From positions 400,787 through 464,786 of the forward strand of contig JXTC01000251.1 in NCBI GenBank assembly GCA_002914845.1: a stretch of DNA of 64,000 nucleotides, in the 5' to 3' direction. Below the pieces are notes generated by a model. It saw only the letters and a list, made by a program, of their open reading frames with translations. It had not been told where the DNA came from and did not search any database. Positions 1-13,700 of the stretch are shown one piece after another (position 1 is the first letter of the stretch; each line of letters starts with the position of its first letter). Position numbers and translations under genes: made by a program. Origin of the DNA: Trema orientale. Taxonomy: Eukaryota; Streptophyta; Magnoliopsida; Rosales; Cannabaceae.

Positions 1-411
1 TATCATAATAGGAAAATAATGCTGACATTGACTGACGTGTCTGACTCATTTTCATGGTTTATTCTCCGATATGAGTCTCATAATGGGATCCACAAGATAT
101 CTCAGACGCGCTAATGGTTTCTAAAGCTAGCTAGCTCAACTATATCATGTTTTACGTATAAGAAATATTGGATAGCAAGTGAAGTGAATACTGCGCATGT
201 GATATTTATGTCCTCAATTACTTTTACAAAAATGTGTTCGGTACTTTAATACAGAATGAGCATATAGTTTTGATCTTTGCAAACGTAGAATTATCACCTT
301 TTGACACTTTTTATTAAAAAAAATGGAAGAACAAAAGCATAAATATAATAGAGAGTAAATTAAAAGAGATGGGAATCACTAACCTAATATTAAATTCCAT
401 TTGTTTTACAG
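1..411 (+). other. Probable intron 1 of the 5'-truncated WAT1-related gene
   Basis: This stretch is AT-rich and has no reading frame resembling WAT1 exon 1, which should carry the first two membrane helices and a VYRH-like motif as in the sister gene at 10750. It ends in TTTTACAG, a polypyrimidine tract plus acceptor, directly before exon 2. I infer it is the 3' part of intron 1 and that exon 1 lies left of the window. Confidence 0.6.
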
Positions 412-3400
412 GAAAATTAGACCAAAGATGACACTTCCTATCTTCCTGCAGATAATCCTCCTCGGATTTCTGGAGTAAGGATATTTTACGTGTATATATA
501 TATATATATTATATTATATTCACTATATTGCCAAGCTAGATTTAATATTACTCATATACTAATTAATTTCTTTTTCAATGAAAAATACAGTTTGGAGATC
601 AGGAGGAACTAGATGAATCCCAACTATATTGGCATTCAAAAATTCTTCCATCCCATGTTAACGAACCCCAAGAAAAGGCTTTATTGGAAAAAGAAAATAC
701 GAAATGGATATAATAAAGGAAAACAACCCAAAGGCAATTCAGAGGGGAAAAAACCAACAAAAGGCTAACAGAAAAACAAAGGAAATGACCAGAAAAGTGC
801 AAATCCCAAGGGGCCTCATTTTCTTTAAATAAACAAAAATATTTTAATTTAAGCAACGGACACTAAGAAAACATGGTAACATCCCAATTACGTTGGCATC
901 TACTAAACCCAAGAGAGCCAATATATTAATAAGANTATATAATTGTCCACTCAAAAAAACAAAAAACTCTATTAATATTGTTCAACAACATTTACTAGCT
1001 AGGAAGTAGCCAATCTCTTTTTATTTTTTATTTATAGATATTATGTTTTGGCTTTCTTAATTTGTGGCATATATATAATTATTACTCAGGCCAATTATTG
1101 ATCAAGGCTTCGCTTACCTGGGAATGAAATACACCTCCGCATCATTTACGTCCGCTATAATGAACGCTGTTCCTTCCGTCACTTTTCTCATCGCAGTCAT
1201 TTTCAGGTAATTATAAGTACTTTTAATTAGTAACCAAAAGAACAGTCACAACTTTGTTATATATGTTGAATTGAACGATCTCATCATCATATTAAAATAC
1301 TATTTGATTTGGAACTTTCCGAAATATAATATATCTTACTCCACGGATAAATGTTCCCTACGACAAAAAATTATACAGATAATTAATTCTCTCTTAAGCC
1401 TTGATTTTATTATTCATATAAAAATTAAAAATATTTCTTTATTTTTATTTTTTTCGATGATCAGACACGAGTACTTTGGCGTTAATTTTCAGGTTAGAGC
1501 GAGTAAAGATTAAGGAAGTTAGAAGTCAAGCGAAGGTGATAGGAACTGTGGTCAGCTTCTCAGGGGCTCTGCTTATGACTCTCTATAAAGGCCCAGTAAT
1601 TGATTTATTCTGGACGAGGAACACAAACCACCAATCAAGTAGCAGCAGTGGTGGCGACTCCGATAAGCATTGGGTGCTCGGCACACTTTTCATCCTCATT
1701 GGCTGTGTTGCGTGGTCCTGTTTCTACGTCTTGCAGGTAAGTCAAAAGAATAACTAGTAAAATACAGAATAGTGCTATATACAAATAATATTTAGAACTG
1801 TCTATTTTCTTGACTAATATAAGTTTTTATAATTGTTTACGAGTACATGAGCAAAAAGCTAACAAAGGATAGACTCGGAATTGCAGCGAAATTGCTGCTT
1901 TCATCTATAATTTCTTTTTTGTGGTAATTTGGTCTTAATTATTAATTAAATTAATATTTGTAATTATTTAGTACAATTCAAATACTAGTAACCACTAAGG
2001 AGAAAAGTTCAAAATGGAACATAATTTCTAGTAAAAGTGTATTAATAATTTATATGCACCCAATTTTTATCCCTAGAAATACTCCAATTTATCCCCAAAA
2101 AAAAAAAATTAAACAGGATAATAATTAGGTTAATTATTAGATATATATAATATGCAAATCCGGATAGAGATTGATCATATCAATTATGAAGTTAGTTAAT
2201 TAAATTTTATGTAAAACAGTCAATAACAGTGAAGAAGTACCCAGCGGAGCTGTCTTTGTCGTCGTTGATATGCTTATCAGGTGCATTGCAAGGCACAACA
2301 CTAGCCCTGGTCGTGGAACGTCATGGTAGTGCTTGGGCCGTTGGCTGGGACTCCAGGCTCCTAGCTCCTGTCTATGCGGTTTGTATTGTATCAATTAAAT
2401 ATTTCTGACTAGTACTACTATAGTACTATAATATACTACTACAAGAGTGCTAACGTTAGATGCAATTATTCACGTAGTAGTTATTAATATAAAATTTTAC
2501 TTTTTGAACTACTTCATCTAATATAAATTGGAGTGCTATTAATTAATTTTTAATAAGTAGCACGTGAAAGAAAACGAAAAATAAAAATAAAAATAAAAAC
2601 ACCTAAAGACTAATTCAGGCTAGCTAGCTAGTAGCTACGTACGACCAAAGGGTGTGGTAAATCAGTTAGGTTGCAAGTTGTGCCGGGTTAGACTGTGATG
2701 GGAGTGAAAAGTGAGCCTATCCTTCAAGTGGAATCGGGGGCAAGTTTTTTTAGTTCCATTCGTGTGTGGGCTCTGAGATTTCTAAAATGATAAAAGAGAT
2801 AGAAAGCATGATGGGACCCAATTACTCTCTTTTTTTTTAATTGAATTATTAATTGTTATTTTTTAATTTAAAGAAAAAATAAAAAAGAGAATTCAGAATG
2901 GTGGGGTTGCTTTTTTTTTTTTGAAAAAAAAAAAAGAGAGAAATTAAAGTGTTAGTTTTGATACTTGATTTTTTTTTAAATAAAAGTCTATTTTTCATCT
3001 TTCAGTTTATGTGCAATATAGCAAGTGAAGAATAAGTATATCAACTGATGTACTAGATATTTAGTAAACTAAGTCTGATATACTATATCAACTAATATAC
3101 CCCGGAAATTCTTTATAAATTGAAATATATATATATGTAAATACATACATTCTTTTTAATGACTTTGAAAAAGCAGTGTTTCCTTCAAAGGGTCCATGTA
3201 TTAGGCGACTTAGGCCCGACCCAATATATGTTTTTGGATTTGCATTGAAATTGGGTTCTTCTTTTTTCTGCCGACTTTGAAAACAAATTTTCATATTTAA
3301 ATCACTATACTTAGCCAAATGATTGTAATAAATACTAATATAATGAAGCTACGTACATTTTGATTATTGTTCAGGGAATTGTTAGCTCTGGAATTACATA

Positions 3401-3888
3401 CTACGTGCAGGGCCTAGTAATGAAAACTAGAGGTCCAGTGTTCGTGACAGCCTTCAATCCTCTTTGCATGGTCATCGTTACCATCCTTGGATCCATCATG
3501 CTTGCTGAGAAAATCCACCTTGGAAGGTATTTACTGACCCCTCATTAGTTTTTCCCCGAACCCCATAATACAATGATTCATTACAACAAAACATTTTAAC
3601 AAGTTCATAAAAGTAATGCTAATTTAAGATTTTTTAAAAAACAAATTAAAGAAAAACGATCTTAATTAAGTCTCTTTCAAAGGGAGAAAAACAAACCCTC
3701 TAATGTATTTACACCACAACTCTATTTTTCGTTTTACAAGTGGTTGGTACCTCTCAAATTCGGTTAATAAGCTTAGGTCTTGAGCATAAACGTTTATTTT
3801 CGTGATTATTTTCTTGAAATTATAAAATTTTTGGTCTATAAGGTAACTCAAAAATAATATAAGCATCGAGTAATACGGGGTTTACCTG

Positions 3889-3942
<54 letters not shown>

Positions 3943-4830
3943 CCAATTGGGTAGCTAGTTACATTCGATCGACCGTGACTAAAGAGATTACTAAAGTTGT
4001 TTATCAAAAAATAAAAAATAAAAGTTAAAAAAAAAAAAAAGAGGGAGATTGCTAAAGTTAATTTGGGCCAGCTGCATATGTAACCTTGATTAACTTCTTT
4101 CTGGAATTGATCATTCAACCAAAACAAAAATCAGAATTTCTAAATATTCCCTACTAGAATTTGGGGTTGCGGAAGTACTCTTTTTTTTTTTAATTAAACT
4201 ACCTATTCTTTTCCGAGTAAATTAAATTACAATAATAGTCACTAATACGTACGAAAAGATAAAGGAGACAATAAACAGTTCCCCAATTTTAAAATTTTTT
4301 TATTTCGAAATGACAATGAAGAATATCCCTTCTACCTGCTTGCGTATATCAATTGTACTAAATATATTTTATATATGGTGGAATTTTCCTTTCTACATTC
4401 GAACAAACTTTTGATAAAGTTAATTTGTCCGTGCATCAAGATATTTTTCGTAAATATTCATGTACTAGCTAGCTGCTTTTGGGCTGCATTAATTAACAAT
4501 ATTATAACTACATATTATTAATTTTCTCTAAATTTTTTCTTAATTTTCCTTAATCATTTTTTTTCGCGTAGCATCGTTGGTGGGATTATCATAGCAATCG
4601 GCCTTTATTCGGTTGTGTGGGGCAAAAGCAAAGATTATTCTAACTCGCAACTATCATCGTCGTTGTTGTCGTCGTCATCGCCACCATTACCGGGTGCAAA
4701 GGGTGAAGCTGAACAGAAGCTACCACTAAGTAATATTGCAATGTCCAATACAGAAAGTACAGTCGTCATTGCCGTAAATAATAGCGAACAGCTGCAAACT
4801 CATGGAAAGCCACATATGTTCCAACATTAG
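412..4830 (+). CDS. WAT1-related protein (nodulin MtN21/EamA-type transporter), first exon outside window
   Basis: Exons 2-7 are read at 412-474, 1090-1206, 1493-1736, 2220-2378, 3375-3526 and 4572-4830 (TAG). They encode 330 residues after the split first codon. Family hallmarks visible are KIRPKMTLPIF, LGMKYTSASF, AKVIGTVVSFSGALLMTLYKGP, KYPAELSLSS, GWDSRLLAPVYA, GIVSSGITYYVQG, and the end GLYSVVWGKSKD. These make up two EamA (DMT superfamily) halves, normally ten membrane helices in total; the first two helices belong to the missing exon. Members sit in the plasma membrane or tonoplast and move small molecules; Arabidopsis WAT1 exports auxin from vacuoles, but the substrate here cannot be read from sequence. 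Intron positions and phases match the downstream copy. The loop between halves is Ser-rich, and the cytosolic tail has runs of Ser and is about 28 residues longer than in the sister gene. No stop or frameshift is seen, so the gene looks functional apart from the window edge. Confidence 0.9.
3896..3940. repeat. (TA)n microsatellite
   Basis: An uninterrupted TA dinucleotide run of about 45 bp lies in intron 6 of the first WAT1-related gene. Such a run is probably length-polymorphic. Confidence 0.95.
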
Positions 4831-7800
4831 TGGTCTTTCACATTAGGGAAATTAAGTGCTTCTATAGGCGCCCATGTTTGTTTCTCTGTTCCCCACCCCT
4901 TCCCTATTTGTCATTTTCTTTTTTTTTCCTTTTTCCTTTGAGTAATTCCCTGTTTGTCATTTTGTGTCATATTTTAGAATAACCCTATTGCTACTCTTAA
5001 TTACTTCGGATCGATGCACTAATAATAGTTTGTTTCCTACCTAATTCTGGGGTGGCAATTATTTGGGACATATACCACATATAACAATCCGATTCAAAAT
5101 TCGTTCATTTATCTACTTAATATGAAATTGATTTGAATTGATCTGATAATTAATCAAGTTTTTATTTGAATATATCATTATTCAGAAAAATATTTTTTTA
5201 ATGATTTTCTTGTAAGTAAAATAAAAAATGATAAAACTAATGAGCTAACTGGGTCTTAATACAATAAAGCATAATTTGAAAAAATAATAAGTAAATTAAC
5301 AAATCATATGTTTAAATGACAAGGATGAATGATGTTAAGTCATTAATTTATGAAAATTTTACTTCTAGGTCTCAGAAAAATAAATATTCGGACTTTTATT
5401 TTTGTACATCGCAACTAATTAAATTTTGAGAAAATTTCTTTGTCATATAGTACCAGAGTAAAGTAATCCACTGATCATCAATAAATTATAAATCTCGCCT
5501 GAAAACCTCATGCCTTTATAAGCTTAGTTATCACATCATTTTGGTAAGCCGAAATTCTCCCTATCATTTGTCCTGACACTTTTGACCTCTATTATAAATT
5601 TTTCAGTTCGAAAATAAAATAAACAGAGATAACTATAGTACTTTTATCATCATTTGTAATTTTCAGTTTTCTTACCTGTGCTAGCTATAGACAATGGGGC
5701 TAGGGTGACATACTCTATCTCAGAATGGAGTAAGGTCCGCCTCAAAGAGTCCTCAACGAATATTCATGTTAGTAGGGTTAGAAGTTCCTATAATCATGCC
5801 CAAAAAGTGATACCATTTTGGTAGCCTTCTTCCTCCCCTTTTAGCTAGCTAAAAGGATCGACAAGTATAGATCAATCGTGAAGTTTATACATGATAATAA
5901 AATTACTCTTTTAACATCTTTCTGACAATTAATTTGGAAAAATCACCCCAGAGGCATGTGATTTGAAAAAAAAAAAGAAAAAGGATAATTTTATTAACTA
6001 CCCTTTCCCCCTTCTGATATGTGATCAGTATGGGGAAAATTACTCACTCCAAAACACTTAACGAATAAATTTGTTATCGTCTACAAACTTGATGTATAAA
6101 TTTTTCATTTTTTAAAATATATATTACATGGTCAATTCAAAGATAAAGGTAAATTACAATAATAGAGATTATAAAAAAAGCAAATAACCCAAAATTAAAA
6201 TAAAGGAAGTTAGTAATTGGCCTTGGGCTCTTGGCGTATTGAGCACGAAAAAAAAAACAACAACTTTTAGTTATTTTTTGTGGTAATGAGCGCCATATGA
6301 GCTGATGAGTAAAATATACACACTATACAATGCTGGTTTTATAAGATAATTCATGACAATCCATACATGATTAGACTCAACTCGATTTTGTAGTGATGTC
6401 ACCATTAGTTGTGATGTTTTCTTAAACTATTTTTGTCAAACATGAATGATTGCTAGGCACATTAATTTCCAATTAATGGTGCATCTACGTGTATACTTAT
6501 ACAAAAAGACTTGTCACAATTCAAGTAATGAAATTGGAATGGGGTCACAAGTTATATAGTTGAGTTATTGATGTCATAATTTTTTTTTTCTTCATATTTT
6601 GGCTACTTCATTCAGAAAAATGCTCATATCTTAGTTTGTGGCGCCACATATAAGGGCAATTAAGATATTATTGGCATTATGATTAAGTGATGAAGATAAT
6701 GTACGTGTGCCGGTTGTGGCTATAAATAAAAGGCACAAAAGCTAAGGGTTTTAATTATGTCCGCATTATGAGTTGTTCCGGAGTGTTGTCTTTGGAGCTT
6801 TTTTACTTTCTATAAATGTGTTCTATTTGCTTAAGGAACATACATATATATATATATATAACTGTCATATCTCTTTAAATTGATGGTAGTAGTGTCTAAA
6901 GTATGGACCGTTCAATGTCGTACCAAAGCAAGAATAAGAATTCCCTTCTTTTTCCTTTTTTTGACAAATAAACTAGCAACAATGTGTAAGAATTCGATCT
7001 GTCATATATAATTTTCATATTTTGTCTTTATTCAAGTTATTTTTCTAATGGTTTATTCAATTTTTTTTTACACTTTTTATAATTAGAAATATCATATATC
7101 CTGCCTAAAGGAAAATTTTATTCTGCCCATACCACACTAAAATTCTGTGGTCTTGCAATAAATTTATTGTACTACGACTTTTTTTGAAATGTATTGTACT
7201 ACGACTTTTGTTTTTCATTTTCGTATTCAAATTTTAGGAGTTCAATGTTCCTTTTCTTTTGTTTTAGAAGACAAGTAAAAGGTTTCAAACTTTCAACCTC
7301 AATATTGTGGGCAACATTTTTGAGGGGAATTCTGCAGTAGAGCTTTTTTTCCTAATGTATTGGTAGAATTTTGTTTAGATAAAATCTAATAAATAGAAAT
7401 CATTTTAGAAAAAATTAAATAAAAATTAAAAAAAAAACCCACAAGTTGTTGGATGAATCCTAAATACTATTAGTTTCTTCTATTGGTAAATTATACTAGT
7501 ACATACTTGTCCTTTTTTTATCAATTAGATCACTAATTATAAAGTGTTATCCAAAAAAGTACAATAATTTTTCAATAAGTTGATTTTCTAGATGCTAAGA
7601 AATGATTTATTAAACTGTAAAACTAATGATTAGCAAACCATAGAAACGAGGAAATGGCTTGCAGCTGTGTATGCATGCCGAGATTTTATATTTTCTTTTA
7701 AGTACTGGACAGAGAGACTTGATAATAAACACAAACCAGACATGTTTTTCTGAAGACTTAATAAATTAATAAAGAATTTACTAATTTACACTAGACCTAG

Positions 7801-10462
7801 CAAGCTAATTAAATTATTGGAGCACGCTATGCATATACATATATACCTATTATTAAAAAGTACAGTTATGCATGAAAAGGGCACGTGTGAATCGAGATCA
7901 GACATATTCATACCATCAGTCCCATTAGCTCATGAAGTTAAGTTCTGAAAAGTTGTGAAGACTAATATATCAATGATCTTACAAGCTATATAATAGTACC
8001 TTATCTCAACTCAAAAAGTTACCGATCATGTTTCATGAGTAGCTTATTCAAAACAAAAGTTAGCTGAAGAACAATGTTAGCTAGCTATTCGTTCTTCTTG
8101 GACAAATAGTGTCAACCCTTTGATTTGACATGCATGGCCTAACATATATTTCATTATTCCGGGTCTTGTACCTTGGCTCAATATGTCACTTCCGGTTCTA
8201 TGCCAAGAATACGAATAATTCTTACTCTTGCAACAGAAAAAATCTACTCAGAAATTAAATCTTGCTGATTATCATTAGCTTAATATTTATATACATACCT
8301 TATCCATAGCGTTCGTAGTACTAATTTGTAAAAATCGATCACTTAAATGATTTGATATTTATGATATATGTATTTATCTGAAGAAAAAAATAGTTCTTGT
8401 TTTCACTGTTAGTACTTATGGAGGATGCTATAAATAACTGTATAATATTCTCATATCATAAAAATAACATACAGATCTCATTATTGGAATTAAGGAATCG
8501 AATTAATTCAGCATTATTCTTTGGAGTTATTTCCAAAAGGAATTTAAAATTCTGTGACAGACCTTTTTTTTTGAGGGCATCATATATATATATATATACA
8601 TCCATGCATATATATATATTAATTAATTTGAGGATATGGATTTGGATAATTGGGATAGTATTGCCCTTTAACCTCTCTACGTGTAAATCCAAGATTAATG
8701 TGAAAAAGGTTGATTATGCAATTTCAAGCCGTAGAAAAAAAAAAAAGAAAAAAAAAACGGTGGGTGATATATATAAGTTGCCTCATACAAACATAACAAA
8801 TATACACCAAAAGAAATAATATTTTTAGTTCTAATTTTCACTTTCACTAGTATTATTTTCATTTCTATTTTTTATGAATTATTTGTAAGCCACACAGTAT
8901 TTTGAATTATTCAGTACCAAAAAAAATATTTTGTTTAATTTATGCTTTTTACCTACTAGCCTTGTTTCTTATGTGTCTTTCTTGTGTACCGCATTTTAAG
9001 GTGGGATTCCACCAACCATTTTTTTGGTTGGAATCCGAACGCGAAAGCACCACCTTTATTTCCTTTGGACTTTGTCCCCCAATGTGTTTTTAAATAATAC
9101 TCACTAATTTAAGAGATACTGTCCTTGAGTGTATATTAGACTTTTATATATACATAATAATTATATATGCTTATATGCATGTCTATATATATATATATAG
9201 ATCATGTACTCTACATTTGACTTAATTAAAATTTAAAATCCAGCATATTTTCGTTTTTATTTCAAATTAATCCCATAATTATCAAAGCCATATACAGTTG
9301 TAAGTCCAATATCGAAATGTACTCTTAGATATATTAAATTAAAATAACACGATCATCGCTATAGAATAAATTAATTGCAAAACAAAGAGCCCTAGTAAAA
9401 ATTGATTACACTATGACTTGTTTATTGATTTTTCCCTATCAGTTGACATATTTCATAATCACCTACAATGTACAGACTTTTTATTATATATTTGATTATG
9501 CAATTTCATAATCACCTAGGTACGTACTAGTTGTGAAAAAGACCTTCATTCAACCAGGAACAGCACAAGCCCTATATGAACTCAGAGCTTCCATAAATAG
9601 TCATCAATATGATCATGACTATAGCGTGTAGAAATTCTCCACTTTGGCTTTATAACCTCATGTCACAATTTTTCGACATTAACACAAGTAATTAATGACA
9701 TTTCTTCTTAAGAATAATATTAAATTAAGCTTCTCCTTATCAAGCGATGGAAAATTAAACACTAGTCACTTAGTCATATCCTTGCATAAAAATATTAATA
9801 GTCATATCCTTGCATAAAAATATTAATATATGTACATATATATATATATATCTTGTAGATAAAGCTACGTACGCCCTCAGTGATTTTCCATTATACATAT
9901 CAATTTCACCCTTTAATTTCTTTTACACATCGGAGAGAAGTGGCTAATTGTTAATGTAAACATGAGAAAAGGTAGATAGTGTTGATCCAAATATAAAATA
10001 ACCATTTGTTTTGAATGATATTACTTTTGACAATTTAAGCTGAAGGCGTAATTTCTTTATAAACGCACTACCGTAATTATAGATTAAAGAGGGAAACTTT
10101 GGAAAAAATTTACTAGCCATGTCATTCGCACTAAACTTTACTTGATAGCTAGAGATTCAATATAATTTAAAAAAAAAAACAAATATTTAATCATATGTAT
10201 GCGTATATATATATATATATGAATCCCCAGCTAATTAATAGCTGATGAGTTCATCACCCTTAATTGGCCTTTATTCCCCGAAGTGGTGTCCATTCTTCAT
10301 AGCACCCACTCTTTACAAACGCCCACATAAGCTTTGCATATGTCATTCTAGAGCACAAAACCTAATCCCCATTTGATGGTCAATGAATCAAATCCCCACT
10401 TCTCATAAAACAAATATAAATTATTAAAAGAAAAAACAAANCCTAATGGATAAGAGAATCCT
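4831..10462. other. Intergenic spacer between the two WAT1-related genes
   Basis: The spacer is about 5.6 kb and very AT-rich, with several short TA runs (for example near 6843, 8582, 9186 and 9838). No reading frame has a recognisable product. The 140-codon frame near 8400 is mostly low-complexity Lys/Ile and poly-purine. The 3' UTR of the first gene and the promoter of the second should lie at its two ends, but I see no canonical AATAAA close behind the stop at 4830. Confidence 0.7.
9771..9826. repeat. Exact 28-bp tandem duplication
   Basis: A 28-bp unit beginning TAGTCATATCCTTGCATAAA is present twice head to tail (9771-9798 and 9799-9826) with no differences. It lies about 0.95 kb upstream of the second WAT1-related gene. 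The identity suggests a recent duplication. Confidence 0.9.
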
Positions 10463-10749
10463 AGAGAGAGAGAGAGAGAGAGAGAGAGACTAGACGTGTT
10501 TTATATACGTAATGAAAATGGGCCCTTTTCCCAAACAATTAAAAAAAATTGTTACCATTTTATTTATTAATATTATAGTTTTTCCTTTTTGTGCCTATAA
10601 GAAGAGGCATTTCTCGTTTTGGAGTTGGCAGGCAAAGAGAGATCAAAAAGAGAGTGTGAAAGCTAGACTAGAAGTAGTACTAGCTCACCGAGAGAGCTAA
10701 TAGTAAGCTACTAATATTATATACACCATATATATATATATAAGATCAA
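10463..10749 (+). promoter_or_regulatory. Leader/promoter-proximal region of the second WAT1-related gene with a (GA)n tract
   Basis: A GA run of about 27 bp (10463-10489) lies 260 bp before the start codon, followed by purine-rich sequence and a TATATA-rich stretch just ahead of the ATG at 10750. GA/CT runs are common around plant transcription starts. Which part is promoter and which is 5' UTR cannot be told from sequence. Confidence 0.4.
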
Positions 10750-13700
10750 ATGGCAGATAATAATATTACAATTCCACCAGGCAGTAAAATGAGTGAGACT
10801 CTCTTGAAGTTGAAGCCATACTTGGCTATGGTGTCTCTGCAGTTCGGCTACGCAGGGATGTATATTATTAGCATGGTCTCCTTCAAGCATGGAATGAGTC
10901 ACTTCGTCCTGTCTGTATACCGTCACGTTGTTGCTTTTCTCATTATGGCTCCCTTTGCCTTTGTTCTTGAAAGGTAGTACTTCTTAGTCCTTCTATCAGT
11001 ATGTTTTATGTTTATATATGCACCTATATAGATCATTCTGTTCTATACTTCTATTATCTAGTACTATATATATACGTATTTATATGTTACTTTCTTTTGG
11101 TGTTTCTAATTTTATATGTAGATCAAGATTTGGAGATTCTAAACTCTTCTTCTTTCTTTTGTTTTTTACAGGAAAATAAGGCCAAAGATGACTCTCCCGA
11201 TCTTCCTAAGAATAATGGTGCTTGGTTTCTTAGAGTAATGCCCCATGACATGCTGCGCTTAATTATTAATAATTTTTTCAATTGTTATAGACACACACAC
11301 ACACACATATATATTATATATATGCATGCTTCCTAATAATTGCACATGTCTAATGTTAATTTCCATGCACGAAAACTCAATGTTTAACTAGTATAATTAC
11401 GAAATTTTTTAAGTGTGTCGATATATATATATATATTATATGCATGTCAATATGATTCTTGATGCATCTTTTAACCTCTCATATTTAGCTTGTTTGGAAT
11501 AAACATGAGTCACCTGAGAGGTCTATGGTTTTAGTTAAGTTTCAAGTAGGGTATATTCTCTATATCTTTATGATGACTTTTTCATGCACACGCACACATG
11601 CATGTACAGTTCGATAACCTTCCCATTTTTTACGACTTTTTTTTTTGTCCTATTAGTTTTTTGATATTGCTCTAAGCAACTCAACTTTAAGTTGCCAGAA
11701 GTTCTAAATTAATGAATTACAAGTTGGTGAAGACTATGATTTCATAATAATGTTGCTCTAACGTTCTGGAAAGAAAATATCCAGATATATCTATGTCTTT
11801 GTAGATAGTGGCCTGGCCTATATATTTATATATTATAATGGAAATGATGTCGATAGTCACTTTGTTTTATTACGTATCATCCGAGGCCCACCCTTTTATG
11901 ATAGTGTATACGGCCTCTTTTATGATAGTGTATACGTAGCCAGGAAATTTTTTTAGTGATACAAACAAATTTTTTTTTAGCAAATTTTGAAACACATATA
12001 GACCAATATAGAATTAAAAAGGTATTTAGAGTAAGTCCAAAGAAAAAATTATCCAAAATTTTTAAAAAAATATAAGTAAAATTCAGAAATTTAAAAAGAA
12101 TTGGTAGTTCATATTAAGGGTATTATTGAATTTTTTTATTATAGGAGGGCAAAATTTATAAATACAAAAATTCAGGGAGGCAAATAAAAGATAAAATTAA
12201 AATATTTAGATAAAATTAAAGTGAAAAATATAATATTTTAAAAAATGAGGGGGCCACTTCCCCCTGAGCCTATAGTGGCTCCAACATTGCGTACAGGAAT
12301 ATATATATAAGTTTGTGTATTTATTATGTGTATCTATGCATGCAAATATATATATACACTACATATTATATATGGTTCCTTAGAATTTTCAGAAACAAGT
12401 GTTTATATATTTTGTTTAATTGTTTTTTTAATAAAGTTATCCTACATATATAAGACTAATTTATTTTATGTTACAATATAAAAAATAACTAATTCATGAT
12501 TATAGTATGTTGAGTTCATGAGTACATATGTAAATATATAATAACCTTCTGTACGAATTGACCCAAAAAAAAAGATATACATCAGATGCATGAATATATT
12601 TTTAGCGCAAAAAAGGAAAAAAAGAAAACGTTGTCATTCTGGGTGGAAGAGCATCATAACTAGATTCTCTCTCACTTTTAGCCCCCCCAAAAAAATTCTC
12701 TCTCCATATATTATTTCAAATAATATATATTGTTGTTGTTAATTTACCACGATCGTAAACCTGTAGGCCAGTGCTTGATCAAAACTTGTACAATTTGGGA
12801 ATGAAGTATACCTCAGCAACATTCGGAGCCGCCATTGTCAACATTTTACCTGCTATTACCTTCATCATGGCTCTTGTCTTCAGGTATCTTCTTTTAAAAG
12901 GTCGACTCTAAATAATTATGCATTCTTTCAATAAATTATCATATATTATACGTACACAACTTAGTCTACACTTCTTTATTTTAAAAAACAAAAAAGAAAG
13001 AAAGAAAAAGTCTACACCATAAAAATAAAAAGTGAAAAAACAAAAGAACATTTCGCTAGAACTGCCGAAAGTAGTAATGTTTCACTTTATGGTGAATATT
13101 TTAGTGGGTATGATGCTATTTGGTCAAATAAGGTAACAAAATATGCTTAATTAATTAAAATAAAAAGGTTAACAAAACAAAAACAGATCGAAATTATCAT
13201 GTGGCAAAACTATTAATGCACTACATTAATACAATAAAGATAGGAAAAACGTAAGAATGCATGCTATTGCAAGACATTAATCTCTGCTCTCTTTTTTTTC
13301 AGTCAAAAAAATTATGGATCCATAACTTTTTTTTTTTTTTTTAGGAATAATTATGGATCCATAACTAATGTTAAGAATGATCCACATATATACAGGTTAG
13401 AGACAGTGAATGTAAAAAAGTTGCATAGTCTTGCAAAGGTGATAGGGACGGTTATTACGGTGTCAGGAGCAATGGTGATGACTCTCTACAAAGGCCCCAT
13501 CCTCGACATCATTCGCGGCCACGGCCATGACGCACAGCAGAACGCCACCGCCGACTCCACCGAACACCATTGGGTCATCGGAACCCTCATGCTTGTTGGC
13601 AGTTGCGGTGGTTGGGCCAGCTTCTTCATTGTACAAGTAAGTATATTTACACATTATATAAGTCCATATTTTAATATATATATGTGAACACCAATCCAGT

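Noticed and set aside
1-411. Exon 1 of the first WAT1-related gene within the window
   Set aside because: No frame here carries the helix 1-2 sequence or a VYRH motif seen in exon 1 of the sister gene, so exon 1 must lie outside the window.
8397-8819. 140-codon open frame
   Set aside because: It is AT-rich and low in complexity, ends in a Lys run, has no recognisable family and no splice partners. It is a chance frame in intergenic DNA.
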